Notes: generated by a model from the letters alone, not told the origin. Numbered from the stretch's first letter, positions 16,835-26,479 are shown. The stretch is DNA of 64,000 bases from Pelosinus baikalensis (GCF_020819555.1 NZ_JAJHJB010000010.1:72618-136617); one strand, 5' to 3'. Numbers and translations: made by a program.

Positions 16835-16911
16835 TGGGGTGGCTGAAGGGGATCGAACCCTCGAATAACGGAACCACAATCCGCCGTGTTGACCGCTTCA
16901 CCACAGCCACC
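16835..16911 (-). tRNA. tRNA-His(GTG)
   Basis: 77 nt with the extra G at -1 opposite C73 that marks tRNA-His; acceptor GTGGCTG with CAGCCAC; anticodon GTG in the loop; encoded CCA. First gene of the cluster on the minus strand. Confidence 0.94.
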
Positions 16912-17229
16912 ATATTATCTGCGATGTTTTCTCTCAACATCCCCTAGCGACAAGATTTATTGTATCATGTCCACCTTGTTATGTCAAGCACTTTTTAAAA
17001 AGTTATTTTTTTCAATCAATTAATTTCTTCATCGCCTCGCAACAACTTTATTAGTATACCAAATATTATAATTATATACAATCTCCATATTTGGACATTT
17101 TATATAATTATTTCACACAAAGTCTTTTATTCTTTCTAATTCTCAATTTTACACTAAATATCTTCTACAACAACTTCATTAAACTAATCTTACGATATCT
17201 TACTAAGGGAGAATTGATTGATACGAAAA
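16912..17229. other. AT-rich intergenic region, no gene seen
   Basis: About 320 bases between the tRNA-His and the chemotaxis gene terminator. It should contain the tRNA promoter on the minus strand. A 63-codon plus-strand frame (17091-17282) is hydrophobic only because of AT richness, lacks a ribosome site, and is not supported. Confidence 0.5.
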
Positions 17230-17262
17230 GGTACAACACAGCCATAATAGCAGCGTTGTACC
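17230..17262 (-). terminator. Terminator of the chemotaxis receptor gene
   Basis: GGTACAAC (17230-17237) pairs with GTTGTACC (17255-17262); on the minus strand TTTT follows directly. Confidence 0.65.
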
Positions 17263-17271
17263 TTACCAATC

Positions 17272-19239
17272 TTATACTTTAAATTTATGCACTACTTCTT
17301 GTAACTCACTAGCCATTGTTGCTAAACCAGAAACAGCTGCTACGATTTCATGCACAGAGGCATTTTGTTCTTCACTCGCTGCTGCTACTTCTTGAGAGCT
17401 AGCAGCATTGGTTCTCGATGCATCGGCAATGCCAGTAATGGATTGACCAACTTGTCCACTTCCAGTTAACTGAGAATCCATCAGCGCTAAAATACTATCT
17501 ACTTGCCTTCGCATTTCCTTTACGTCTACATAAATTTCCTCAAATGCTACTTTTGAAGCAGAAACCACCTTAACGCCTTCTCCTACTTCTTTGCTGCCTT
17601 TATCCATTGCATCTACTGCTTGCACTGTCTCACTTTGGATTGCACCGATAATCTCAGCAATTTCTTTTGCAGCTTCTTGGGATTGTTCAGCCAGTTTTCG
17701 CACTTCATCTGCTACCACTGCAAAACCGCGTCCTTGTTCTCCTGCTCTTGCAGCTTCAATCGCAGCATTTAACGCCAACAGATTGGTTTGTCCTGCAATA
17801 TTCGTAATCACTTCAACGATTTGTCCAATCTGCCTTGACTTCTCACCAAGAATATTTATTTTTTCTGCTGCATCACCCACATCTTGACGAATATTATTCA
17901 TCAACTGAACAGCATGATTCACTTGCTTAAGGCCACCTTCAGCTGACTGTTCACTTCTTTCTGAAACGCCAGCCACTTCACAGGCCGCTTGAACAGCATC
18001 CGCAATACCCGCTTGCATTTCTATCATAATAGAAGAAGATTCATCAGATAACCGCACTTGGGTGGTAGCACTTTGAGCTACATCCTGAATTGTGGCTGTT
18101 ACTTCTTCTGAGGCTCTTCCTACTTCAGTAGCAGATGCCGTCAACTCTTCCGCAGAGGCAGCTACTGATTCGGCAACTGAAGCTGCATGCAAAATAATTT
18201 TCCGCAAAGCAACCGTCATCTGATTAACACCTTGCACTAACTGATTCACTTCCAAAACTCCGTCTGCAACTAATGTGTGTGATAAATCCCCTCCCGCTAC
18301 TAATTCAACTGAATGAACTACTTTCTGCAGCGGAGTAACAATACTGCGAGCTATATAAAACGCTGTGACCGCAGCCAAAGCTAGAGAAATTAGTAAGATC
18401 CCAATAATAATATATGACGCTGTGATAGCCCCATCATAAACATCTTTTAGCGGTTCATTTACAATGACTCCCCATTGATATTTAGGTACTGAAGTAAAAG
18501 CACTAATCGTCTTGTCACCACGGCTTGAAATAGCTTCTATTGATCCTGTTTGACCTTCTATTACTTTTTTTACATATTCAATTGCTGCAAAGCTTTCTTT
18601 TTTCAGGACTTTTTCATGATCTGGATAAGCAATCACTACACCATTGTGATCAACGATTTCAACATAACCATTTTTTCCCACCTTAACATTATCTGCAATT
18701 GCCCAGAGGCTTTGTAAACCAATATCAGCAGCAAACACTCCCAGAATTGTTCCTGCTGAATTCTTAATTGGCACAGATATTGTTATACTAGGAGCATTAG
18801 TAAAAGAAGATATGTAAATATCGGTGAAAAACGTACTCCCCTTCATTGCTTCTTTAAAATAAGGCCGATCTGCACGATTCGCTAACGTACCAGCTGTTCT
18901 TGCAACCTGCATACCGCTTGCATCCATTACATAGATCAATTCAAACTGAGGATTTTTTTGTTGAAAATTTATAATCATATCGCGTAAAACAGCGCCATCC
19001 AAAGAACGTGCTGTAGGGCTAGCTGCCAGTCCTTCTGTCATCCCTTTTGAGTCATCTAACATAATTTCAATTTGCTTTGCAATCTGTGAAGCAGTATTAT
19101 TATTGCTATTTACCGCTACCTCCTTAGTAGTAATTATATTTTTATATATGCTGATTGCTCCACCAACAGCCGCAGGAATAACGGCAAATAAAATAAAAAA
19201 TATAACTAATTTTGTTCTTAAACTATTTCCCCCAAACAT
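17272..19239 (-). CDS. Methyl-accepting chemotaxis protein with dCache sensor
   Basis: A 655-residue transmembrane receptor. The first membrane helix is about residues 10-32; an extracellular double-Cache domain follows (about 40-275, with VYYVMDASG-like and RPYFKEAMKG motifs); the second helix is about 278-300, then HAMP and a cytoplasmic signalling domain (about 370-655). The hairpin tip is VVADEVRKLAEQSQEAAKEI with the conserved GRGFAVVA before it. It would sense small molecules outside the cell and act through CheA/CheW. AGGAGG stands 7 bases before the ATG. The ligand cannot be inferred. It is a single gene with its own terminator. Confidence 0.95.
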   Translation of the reverse strand: MFGGNSLRTKLVIFFILFAVIPAAVGGAISIYKNIITTKEVAVNSNNNTASQIAKQIEIMLDDSKGMTEGLAASPTARSLDGAVLRDMIINFQQKNPQFELIYVMDASGMQVARTAGTLANRADRPYFKEAMKGSTFFTDIYISSFTNAPSITISVPIKNSAGTILGVFAADIGLQSLWAIADNVKVGKNGYVEIVDHNGVVIAYPDHEKVLKKESFAAIEYVKKVIEGQTGSIEAISSRGDKTISAFTSVPKYQWGVIVNEPLKDVYDGAITASYIIIGILLISLALAAVTAFYIARSIVTPLQKVVHSVELVAGGDLSHTLVADGVLEVNQLVQGVNQMTVALRKIILHAASVAESVAASAEELTASATEVGRASEEVTATIQDVAQSATTQVRLSDESSSIMIEMQAGIADAVQAACEVAGVSERSEQSAEGGLKQVNHAVQLMNNIRQDVGDAAEKINILGEKSRQIGQIVEVITNIAGQTNLLALNAAIEAARAGEQGRGFAVVADEVRKLAEQSQEAAKEIAEIIGAIQSETVQAVDAMDKGSKEVGEGVKVVSASKVAFEEIYVDVKEMRRQVDSILALMDSQLTGSGQVGQSITGIADASRTNAASSQEVAAASEEQNASVHEIVAAVSGLATMASELQEVVHKFKV

Positions 19240-19678
19240 AAATGATCCTCCTCTTTACATTTCCAACTTATTTAATGATAGTTCTTCTATAATGAGAGCT
19301 TTATAACCATTTACTACTATTCTAATAAATTCTTAAATTCCCTTCTTTTTACAATAAAGAAAACTACACTTTACCAATTTTTAATATTGCTTGTTATTAT
19401 AACATATACATTTTAACAAAACTACAGAAAGCAACAACAATAGTCTTTTAATTCAGAATTATATTTTAATTCCTAAATGACCAACTTTTGCAGATAGATA
19501 TAGCTATTGCCGTATGATAGCATAATATTTTTGATCGATTAATAAATAACAAGGTATAAGAACATCTGGGCACGCCCTGAATAAAATAGATTGAGTAACA
19601 ATACTGAACATATTGTTTATTCGCCCACCTACACACAAAAAAGTGTAGGAACTTTTTCTTAAAGGTTGTGAAAATAGT
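19240..19678. other. Intergenic region between divergent mcp and sugar-island genes
   Basis: About 440 AT-rich bases. They should hold divergent promoters. The only structure I see is a short hairpin CTACAC-ACAAAAAA-GTGTAG near 19630-19649, about 30 bases before the first sugar gene. No supported ORF. Confidence 0.5.
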
Positions 19679-20578
19679 ATGAGAAAGGTACTGATCTTGG
19701 GAGGGTCGGGGATGCTAGGGCATGCCTTGTTTCGCTTTCTTTCCGAGGCTGTGAATCTTGATGTCTATACTACAGTCCGCTCTGCGCATGAATTATCGCG
19801 TTGGCTTCCTCCGGATATGATGAAGAAGGTACGCAGTAATGTAGATGTGCAGCAAATAGAGAGTCTTGTAAATGTTTTTGCCGAAGTGAAGCCAGACATC
19901 CTGGTGAATTGCATTGGCATCATTAAACAAGTGCCGGAGGCCAAAGATCCACTCACAACAATTACCGTTAACGCATTACTTCCGCACCGTATTGCTTTGC
20001 TGTGCGGCGCGACTGGTACGCGCATGATTCATATCAGTACGGATTGCGTTTTTAATGGAGAAAAAGGAGTTTATACGGAACAGGATGTTTCGAATGCCGA
20101 TGATCTTTATGGACGAACAAAATATCTTGGTGAGGTAACTTACCCGCATTGTATTACCCTACGCACTTCTATAATCGGGCATGAATTGAAAGGAAACTAC
20201 GGATTGGTCGAATGGTTCCTGAGCCAAAAAGAAAAGGTGCGTGGTTTTAGAAAGGTCCTTTATTCCGGCTTCCCAACCATTGAACTTTCACGCATTATCA
20301 GGGATTACATCATTCCCCGTCCGGAACTGACGGGGCTTTACCACCTATCCGCCAATCCAATCTCAAAATATGAGTTACTGAAACTCATCAGTGTCCAGTA
20401 TGAAAAGAAAATTACCATTGAACCGGAGGACAGTATTCGACTTGATCGATCATTGGACTCTTCGACGTTTCTCTCCCTCACGGGCTATAACCCGCCAACT
20501 TGGCCGGAACTGGTACGTGACATGTATAACGATTATTCGCAAAAATCCAAACGAAAAGATACGGTCAAGGGGGAATAA
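19679..20578 (+). CDS. RmlD-like NAD(P)-dependent nucleotide-sugar 4-ketoreductase (WbvR/FnlB-like)
   Basis: A 299-residue short-chain dehydrogenase of the RmlD (dTDP-4-dehydrorhamnose reductase) type: Rossmann motif GGSGMLGHALF at the N-terminus, ISTDCVFNGEKGVYTE, and catalytic YGRTK (YxxxK) near residue 155. Beside a FnlA/WbjB-like dehydratase and a 2-epimerase, its job is probably the C4 reduction in UDP-L-amino-sugar synthesis. It lacks the C-terminal cupin of CapF/WbjC (about 370 aa), so it fits the WbvR type of the UDP-L-QuiNAc route better than the L-FucNAc enzyme; this is inference. The ribosome site is weak (AAAGGTTGTG). The next gene starts 2 bases after the stop. Confidence 0.8.
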   Translation: MRKVLILGGSGMLGHALFRFLSEAVNLDVYTTVRSAHELSRWLPPDMMKKVRSNVDVQQIESLVNVFAEVKPDILVNCIGIIKQVPEAKDPLTTITVNALLPHRIALLCGATGTRMIHISTDCVFNGEKGVYTEQDVSNADDLYGRTKYLGEVTYPHCITLRTSIIGHELKGNYGLVEWFLSQKEKVRGFRKVLYSGFPTIELSRIIRDYIIPRPELTGLYHLSANPISKYELLKLISVQYEKKITIEPEDSIRLDRSLDSSTFLSLTGYNPPTWPELVRDMYNDYSQKSKRKDTVKGE

Positions 20579-20580
20579 AC

Positions 20581-21645
20581 ATGACGCTATTCGATAATAA
20601 AGTGATTGTCATTACCGGTGGTACGGGTTCACTGGGTAAAGTGTTAACTCATCGGCTCTTACAAAAGGAACTCGGTTCCCCTCGGAAGATTATCATCTTC
20701 TCGCGAGATGAAGCGAAACAGCACGCTATGCGGATAGAATACCAACACAAAAGCAAAGCTACCGATGAGGTGGTTTATGACAATTTTGCCCGACTAATTG
20801 AGTTCAGAATCGGGGACATCCGTGAGTATCATTCCGTTTGCTCCGTTTTAAGGGATGCGGACATTGTCATAAATGCCGCCGCCCTCAAACAGGTGCCTTC
20901 TTGTGAGTACTTTCCCTATGAAGCGGTATTGACCAATGTGCTTGGCGCGGAAAATATCATCCGGGCGATACGTGAACATAAGCTTTCCATAGAAACGGTG
21001 GTTGGAGTCTCTACGGATAAAGCCTGCAAGCCGGTGAATGCCATGGGTATCTCCAAGGCCCTCCAAGAGCGGCTATTTATTGCTGCCAATGTGACCATTC
21101 CCCAGACGAGGTTTATTTGTGTACGCTATGGCAATGTGCTAGCCTCCAGGGGTTCTGTAATTCCCCTGTTCCATGAGCAAATCAAGCATGGCGGCCCTGT
21201 TACAATTACGATCAAGGAAATGACCAGGTTCTTATTGCCCCTGGAAAGTGCGGTTGATACCATTTTTGCCGCCCTCGAAGGAGCTCAGCCCGGTGAAATA
21301 TATATACCGAAAATTCCCGCGGCCCGTATTGTCGATGTGGCCAAAGCCATGATGAGAGACAGAAATATATCTATAAAATATACTGGCATTCGTCCGGGAG
21401 AAAAGGTGCATGAAATTCTCGTTTCGGAAGAAGAGGCCTGGCGGACCTATGATCGTGGCAATTATTACGCAATCAAGCCGATGCTTCCCGAACTGATTAA
21501 AACAGATCCGGGGCTACAGGCGTTATCAAAAGAATATAGCTCCGGTGATTTTGTCATGACTTCTGCAGAAACGTTGGCCTTATTGACAAAACACCGTTTG
21601 TTGATTGGTCAGGAGGATAAAACAGATGGAGAATTTTTGCGATGA
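20581..21645 (+). CDS. UDP-GlcNAc 4,6-dehydratase/5-epimerase, FnlA/WbjB/CapE-like
   Basis: A 354-residue polysaccharide-biosynthesis SDR: NAD motif TGGTGSLGKVL, then FSRDEAKQ, AAALKQVPSCEYFPYEA and STDKACKPVNAMGISKALQE, with MGISK in place of the usual YxxxK. These match the CapE/WbjB/FnlA group, which turns UDP-GlcNAc into the 4-keto-6-deoxy-L-talose/L-altrose type intermediates that begin UDP-L-FucNAc, UDP-L-QuiNAc and UDP-L-rhamnosamine pathways. CAAGGGGGAATAAAC gives a good ribosome site. It overlaps the following glycosyltransferase gene by four bases (ATGA), a sign of translational coupling. Base composition is richer in G+C than the flanking genes. Confidence 0.9.
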   Translation: MTLFDNKVIVITGGTGSLGKVLTHRLLQKELGSPRKIIIFSRDEAKQHAMRIEYQHKSKATDEVVYDNFARLIEFRIGDIREYHSVCSVLRDADIVINAAALKQVPSCEYFPYEAVLTNVLGAENIIRAIREHKLSIETVVGVSTDKACKPVNAMGISKALQERLFIAANVTIPQTRFICVRYGNVLASRGSVIPLFHEQIKHGGPVTITIKEMTRFLLPLESAVDTIFAALEGAQPGEIYIPKIPAARIVDVAKAMMRDRNISIKYTGIRPGEKVHEILVSEEEAWRTYDRGNYYAIKPMLPELIKTDPGLQALSKEYSSGDFVMTSAETLALLTKHRLLIGQEDKTDGEFLR

Positions 21646-24600
21646 AAAAATATAAGATCGTATGTATTTGCCAGATCTATAATGAGATGTGTAAAGGTAA
21701 CTTGGAGCGGTTTGCAGCGTATGTAAAACCCCTAGTGGATGATTTAGTCGTCTATGATGACGGCAGTACCGACGGCAGCTTTGAATATATGTTGCAGCAA
21801 ACCCCCTATGTCCTGCGCGCTGCAAATAATGATTTTGTTAATGAGCAAAACCATAAACAGCTCCTGCTGCAGGAGGCCCTAAAGCTAAACCCGGATTTCA
21901 TCTTATGGCTGGATGCAGACGAAGTTTTGACTGCCAATGCCGCAAATTGTCTACAAAACTGGTGTAAAACCTGTGAAGAACGACAGCTGGATGGCGTGTG
22001 CTTTCATGAACTGAATCTGTGGCGCAGTCATTCCTGGCGACGTTTAGACAGTTTATTTGACTTGGGCTGGTTTTGCCGTCTATGGCGGGTCGTCCCCGGC
22101 ATTTGCTTTAGTGAGCCAAAACCGGGGCTCCATCAAAAACCTCATCCTGTGACAATTCAACACATGGCCTGGGCGGAAGACATTCAGGTACTGCATTACG
22201 GATTCGCTTCGCAGCAGCACTTGGCCTATAAATATCTGGTTTACAGATCTCACGGACAACGCGGCTATGATATGCTTGACCGTTTGATCAGTGAAGAAAG
22301 CCTGACGCTGGCAAAGGTTCCCTGTGAGCTATTCCCGGAAGGTTTGTGGATAGATGATGAAGCGCCAAAACCTTTGAAATTCATTGAGGCCCTGGCCTAT
22401 GTAGAACAATACCGTAAAGAAGTGTTTAAGCCAAAATTCTCCATCGTGTGTTTAGTCTATAAAAGTGTTGCATGGTTGGATTTCGTTTATGAGCAGGTCT
22501 TTAGATATACGGACATGACTGACAAAGAGTTTTTCTTTGTCGCCAATGACGCCAACGATGCCGTGCTTAGTCATTTGCGGGATAACTATATACCGCACTA
22601 TATTTATACGAACACTCCCGAGCAACAAGAGGAGTGGTACGTCAATAATGTTTACCGGGCCTATAATTTTGCTGCCGACAAGGCCCTAGGAGATTTCGTC
22701 GTTTTCATTAACTCCGACATGGCCTTTACTCCAGGTTGGTTTGATCATCTATGGCAGGCTTATAACGGAACAAACTGCGTCGTCTCCCGCTTGGTGGAAT
22801 CTGGAAGATTGCCCAGTGGTCAATACGGTATGGAAAGGAACTTTGGCCGGGATTATTCGTCTTATCAAGAAAGCCAGTTTCAACAGTATGCCCGTGAATT
22901 GGCAGAAGCCAAAATAGCGGACGGCGGCCTGTTTATGCCTCTCTTGATCCGTAAGGAGCATTTTCAGCGGGTCGGAGGCTACCCAGAAGGACAGGTGCTT
23001 TTGGGCAGCGATCTTTATCAGCCGGTCATTGCCCAGCGGGGAGAAGCGTGCATCGCCGGCGATACGGTCTTGATGCTGAAACTCCAGGCCGTTGGAATCA
23101 AACATCAAACAGCCTTTGACAGCATTGTTTATCATTTCCAGTGGGGCGAATTGGGTAGTCTGGAAACCTTGGAAACTACACCAAGCCAAGTAAAAGTTGC
23201 CCTTGTCATGGGATCAATAGCAGCACAAGACTTTGGAGGTGCCCTGCTGAAGGCCTTGCCTTCTTCTGTTGGTCTTGACGCACCTCTGGCTGGCATCCAG
23301 GACAATTATGCCGCCCATTCCAAAAGCTATCTGGAGGAACATTATCCGGAAGTGGAAGTCATTATTCAAAACGCCACGCATATGGATATCATTGATCCCA
23401 ATCGCTATACCATCGCTTTTTTGCAGGATGATCTCCGGTCAGCGGGTGCAGCAACCGACCAACAGGAGGCGACTTTGCAGCAAGCAAGCAAACTTGTGAC
23501 CAACTCCTTGCAAACCGCGCATTCCTATGCGGAGTATGATTTTGACGTAATTCCCGATACACCCGATGCCATGGAAAAATGGCACCGGTTGCTGACCGCG
23601 GTCTTTCAGGAACGCAGGATGGCCGAACAAAACCGCAAAAGGAAAATAACCCGGCCTAAAATATCCATAATTATGACTACATTTCAAAGAGTGCACTTGT
23701 TAAGATGGGGTTTATGCTCCTTAACCCGCCAGACCATACCCTTTGATTTTGAAGTCATTGTGGTTAACGATGGTTTACAGGATGAGACCGAAGAGGTTTG
23801 TAACGAGTTTAAGGAAAAACTTAATTTGAAGTATGTATTTACCGGGCACAGAAATCTAAACGGCAAGATGGTGTGGCGGGTACCCGGTTTTGCGATGAAT
23901 ATTGGCGTAAAGCATTCTTCCGGGGATATTTTGATCATCGGCTGCGCGGAAATGTTTCATAACAATGATACCATCGCCAAACTTGTGCCGCCCATCTTAG
24001 ATAATCCCAAATTACTGGGTATTCCAGTGGGCAAAGATGACCGTGATGGAGCTTTTCTGGAATATATAAATAACAATGATGGAACCTCTGACCCTGATAT
24101 CTATGACAAATGCATTGACTTAAATGTCAAGCTGCCATTCTTAATGGCCTTACATCGCAGCCAGTATTTTACGATTGGGGGATACGATGAGGACTTTGTA
24201 GGCATGGCCTATGATGACAATGATTTTATCCAACGCTTATTAAGCAACGGCTGCAATTATTGTCAGACCGATGCGTCCACGGTGCACTTGTACCACCCCC
24301 GGCCAGACGGCTATTATGTGAATGGTGGTCCGCCCGAATGGGAATATAACAAAAACCTCTATTTTTCCCGTATTGGTCAAATCGTTAGAAATGAAGGCCG
24401 AGAATGGGGCATTATAAAATATGAGCAAGTCAAGGAGGCTGAAAAATTCGTGAAATTAAACTGGCATGAAGACTTTATTGTTCATTTGGCCGGTGTCATA
24501 CAGCCTAAGGTCTACGTGGAGCTTGGGTTATACCGGTGTTATCTTTTTAACCGCATTATCCCTTTTGCGGAGCAATTAGTTGGCGTGGATATCAGCACAG

Positions 24601-24977
24601 AAGCCGGGCAAGCCATGCAACAATCTTCAAAAACTCGCTTTTTTAAGGGGACAACACAGGACTTTGCCAGGGAATTAGCGGTAAAGCCTCTGCAGATTGA
24701 TATGCTATTCATCGATGCCGATCATTCGCAGGCGGCGGTGTTGCAGGACTTTCTGAATTTTTTCCCTTTTGTGGCTCCCCACGGTCTCATTTTGCTGCAC
24801 GATACCCATCCGAAAGACGAGGCTATGATGGACCCCAATTGGTGCGGAACCGCTTGTCAGGCGATAGAAATCTTGGCACAGGACACCCGCGCCTATGAAT
24901 TAATGACGATTCCCGTTGCTCCTGGTTTAACAATTTGCCGCAAACGGCAGGCACAATTATCCTGGCGGGAAAAGTAA
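21642..24977 (+). CDS. 1111-aa multi-domain glycosyltransferase with C-terminal methyltransferase-like domain
   Basis: A long cytoplasmic protein with several modules. Residues 1-250 are a GT2-type fold (VVYDDGSTDGSFEYM, then LWLDADE near 90). Residues about 262-520 form a second GT2-like fold (FSIVCLVYKS, VVFINSDMAF). A linker of unclear fold (about 525-650) includes YTIAFLQDDLRS. A third GT2 module begins about 672 (ISIIMTTFQRVHLLRWGL, VVNDGLQDETEE) and has the GGYDEDFVGMAYDDNDF acceptor motif. From about 950 a class I methyltransferase-like domain shows VYVELGLYRC and MLFIDADHSQAAV. It probably builds a short oligosaccharide from the sugar made by its neighbours. The target (spore surface protein, flagellin, other) is unknown. 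Several transfers by one chain would be unusual but known for such fusions. Confidence 0.8.
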   Translation: MKKYKIVCICQIYNEMCKGNLERFAAYVKPLVDDLVVYDDGSTDGSFEYMLQQTPYVLRAANNDFVNEQNHKQLLLQEALKLNPDFILWLDADEVLTANAANCLQNWCKTCEERQLDGVCFHELNLWRSHSWRRLDSLFDLGWFCRLWRVVPGICFSEPKPGLHQKPHPVTIQHMAWAEDIQVLHYGFASQQHLAYKYLVYRSHGQRGYDMLDRLISEESLTLAKVPCELFPEGLWIDDEAPKPLKFIEALAYVEQYRKEVFKPKFSIVCLVYKSVAWLDFVYEQVFRYTDMTDKEFFFVANDANDAVLSHLRDNYIPHYIYTNTPEQQEEWYVNNVYRAYNFAADKALGDFVVFINSDMAFTPGWFDHLWQAYNGTNCVVSRLVESGRLPSGQYGMERNFGRDYSSYQESQFQQYARELAEAKIADGGLFMPLLIRKEHFQRVGGYPEGQVLLGSDLYQPVIAQRGEACIAGDTVLMLKLQAVGIKHQTAFDSIVYHFQWGELGSLETLETTPSQVKVALVMGSIAAQDFGGALLKALPSSVGLDAPLAGIQDNYAAHSKSYLEEHYPEVEVIIQNATHMDIIDPNRYTIAFLQDDLRSAGAATDQQEATLQQASKLVTNSLQTAHSYAEYDFDVIPDTPDAMEKWHRLLTAVFQERRMAEQNRKRKITRPKISIIMTTFQRVHLLRWGLCSLTRQTIPFDFEVIVVNDGLQDETEEVCNEFKEKLNLKYVFTGHRNLNGKMVWRVPGFAMNIGVKHSSGDILIIGCAEMFHNNDTIAKLVPPILDNPKLLGIPVGKDDRDGAFLEYINNNDGTSDPDIYDKCIDLNVKLPFLMALHRSQYFTIGGYDEDFVGMAYDDNDFIQRLLSNGCNYCQTDASTVHLYHPRPDGYYVNGGPPEWEYNKNLYFSRIGQIVRNEGREWGIIKYEQVKEAEKFVKLNWHEDFIVHLAGVIQPKVYVELGLYRCYLFNRIIPFAEQLVGVDISTEAGQAMQQSSKTRFFKGTTQDFARELAVKPLQIDMLFIDADHSQAAVLQDFLNFFPFVAPHGLILLHDTHPKDEAMMDPNWCGTACQAIEILAQDTRAYELMTIPVAPGLTICRKRQAQLSWREK

Positions 24978-24998
24978 AATTTATCCAAAAGCAATAAA

Positions 24999-25024
24999 GG
25001 GGAAGGGTTCATTGACCCTTCCCC
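24999..25024 (+). terminator. GC-rich hairpin after the glycosyltransferase
   Basis: GGGGAAGGGT-TCATTG-ACCCTTCCCC, a 10-bp perfect stem 22 bases past the stop. No long T-run follows, so it may be a partial terminator or an RNA-stabilising stem. Confidence 0.6.
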
Positions 25025-25130
25025 CCTCAAAATTTAATGAAAAGAGGTTTAACTTGTGTCATCAAATATCCTGCTATTCAAGCCCGCTAAACATGATTGC
25101 GCTCCCTGACTAAGGTGAGGTCTGTTTGAT

Positions 25131-25162
25131 ATTAAAACTATTTCGTAATCCATAGTTTTAAT
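25131..25162 (+). repeat. 11-bp inverted repeat in the leader of the 2-epimerase gene
   Basis: ATTAAAACTAT (25131-25141) and ATAGTTTTAAT (25152-25162) around a 10-base loop. It lies 65 bases before the epimerase start and may be an operator or leader structure. Confidence 0.5.
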
Positions 25163-25226
25163 TACCTCCCAGGTTAAATTTTAATCTTAGATCATAGACA
25201 TTTGAAAAAAGAAGGGGGTTGCTGTG

Positions 25227-26303
25227 ATGAAGATTATGACCATTTTGGGTACACGTCCGGAAATTATTCGCTTAAGCCGGATTATTCCTCTCCTGGACGA
25301 CCTTTGTGAGCATATTCTTGTGCATACCGGCCAAAATTTTGACCGGACCTTGAGTGATATATTTTTCACTGAACTAAAGCTGCGTCCTCCGGATTATCTG
25401 CTGGACTGTCAAGCGCAGACCGCGATGGGCCAAATAGGCGAGATACTCCGCGGTTGTGAACAGGTAATGTTAAAGGAAAGACCCGATCGCCTACTGATAC
25501 TGGGAGATACCAACAGCGCCTTAGCGGCGCTGGTCGCCAAACGGCTGCGCATTCCGGTTTACCACATGGAGGCAGGCAACCGTTGTTATGATGACCGGGT
25601 ACCGGAAGAAATCAACCGCCGGATTGTCGATCATTGCAGCGATATTCTATTGCCTTACACGGAACGAAGCCGGGCTAATTTGCTGCGGGAAGGCATCGAC
25701 GGCAATCGTATTTATGTTACGGGCAATCCCATTGGGGAGGTTCTCAGCCATTACGCAGACAATATTTTACAAAGCCAGGTGCTTCAGGCGATGGGTGTTG
25801 CCGCCCAAGGTTATTTTCTCGTAACCCTGCACCGGACGGAAAATGTCGACGATGGGGATCGTCTAGAGAAATTCATCACAGCCCTGCATAGACTCTATGC
25901 GGAATATGGGCTGCCGCTGATTTGCACTCTGCATCCCCGCACCCGCTCCCAGCTGGTAAAACAGAAAAGGACCTTTATAGGAACAGGCATCCAGATCGTG
26001 GAACCATTAGGTCTGTTTGATTTCGTATTGTTGGAGCAAAACGCCTACTGTGTGTTGAGCGATAGCGGCACAGTTCAGGAGGAGTGCTGTCTTTATAAAA
26101 CACCGAATGTGACGCTGCGGGATGTGACCGAACGACCGGAAACCTTGGAAGCTGGCAGCAATCTGCTTGCCGGCTGTGACCCCGCGGCAATCTTACGGGC
26201 TGTGCAAACAGTTTTACATCAAGGCCGGAACTGGCAGCCTCCGCGGGAATATCTTGTCGCAAATGTAAGCCAAAAAGTTCTTAAAATCCTACTAGGCATA
26301 TAG
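25227..26303 (+). CDS. Non-hydrolysing UDP-N-acetylglucosamine 2-epimerase family (WecB/WbjD/FnlC-like)
   Basis: A 358-residue GT-B-fold epimerase: ILGTRPEIIRLSRIIPLL at the N-terminus, HTGQNFD, LGDTNSAL, HMEAGNRCYDDRVPEEINR, LHRTENVDD and SDSGTVQEECCLYKTPNVTLR are all family motifs. WbjD/FnlC/CapG members invert C2 of a UDP-L-6-deoxy amino sugar as the last step of UDP-L-FucNAc or UDP-L-QuiNAc synthesis. With the two SDR genes upstream, that role is likelier than the ManNAc-forming WecB reaction. ATG 25227 follows GAAGGGGG. It is separated from the glycosyltransferase by about 250 bases holding two hairpins. Confidence 0.88.
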   Translation: MKIMTILGTRPEIIRLSRIIPLLDDLCEHILVHTGQNFDRTLSDIFFTELKLRPPDYLLDCQAQTAMGQIGEILRGCEQVMLKERPDRLLILGDTNSALAALVAKRLRIPVYHMEAGNRCYDDRVPEEINRRIVDHCSDILLPYTERSRANLLREGIDGNRIYVTGNPIGEVLSHYADNILQSQVLQAMGVAAQGYFLVTLHRTENVDDGDRLEKFITALHRLYAEYGLPLICTLHPRTRSQLVKQKRTFIGTGIQIVEPLGLFDFVLLEQNAYCVLSDSGTVQEECCLYKTPNVTLRDVTERPETLEAGSNLLAGCDPAAILRAVQTVLHQGRNWQPPREYLVANVSQKVLKILLGI

Positions 26304-26435
26304 AACCCATTGACAGCGGTTGGTTGCCCCGTTCCTTGAGGCTCGTGCTTTGTTTTCCATTCCCCCGTAAGTCCGGATGCGAACGCGAGTTTAGGAAGGC
26401 AGTTCGGCCGCGTTGTTGTCAAACTGCTATAAAAA

Positions 26436-26470
26436 CGAAAAAGGCCTTACGAAAAGTCGTAAAACCTTTG
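26436..26470 (-). terminator. Terminator of tRNA-Arg(ACG)
   Basis: Minus strand: AGGTTTTACGAC-TTTT-CGTAAGGCCT followed by TTTTCG, 10 bases past the tRNA. Confidence 0.75.
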
Positions 26471-26479
26471 AAATAGCTA

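Noticed and set aside
17091..17282. 63-codon plus-strand frame rich in Leu/Ile/Asn
   Set aside because: AT-rich by chance, no ribosome site, and it runs into the chemotaxis gene terminator.
26304..26435. Possible gene in the G+C-rich stretch after the 2-epimerase
   Set aside because: No open frame with a start or ribosome site; probably the end of the transferred segment.
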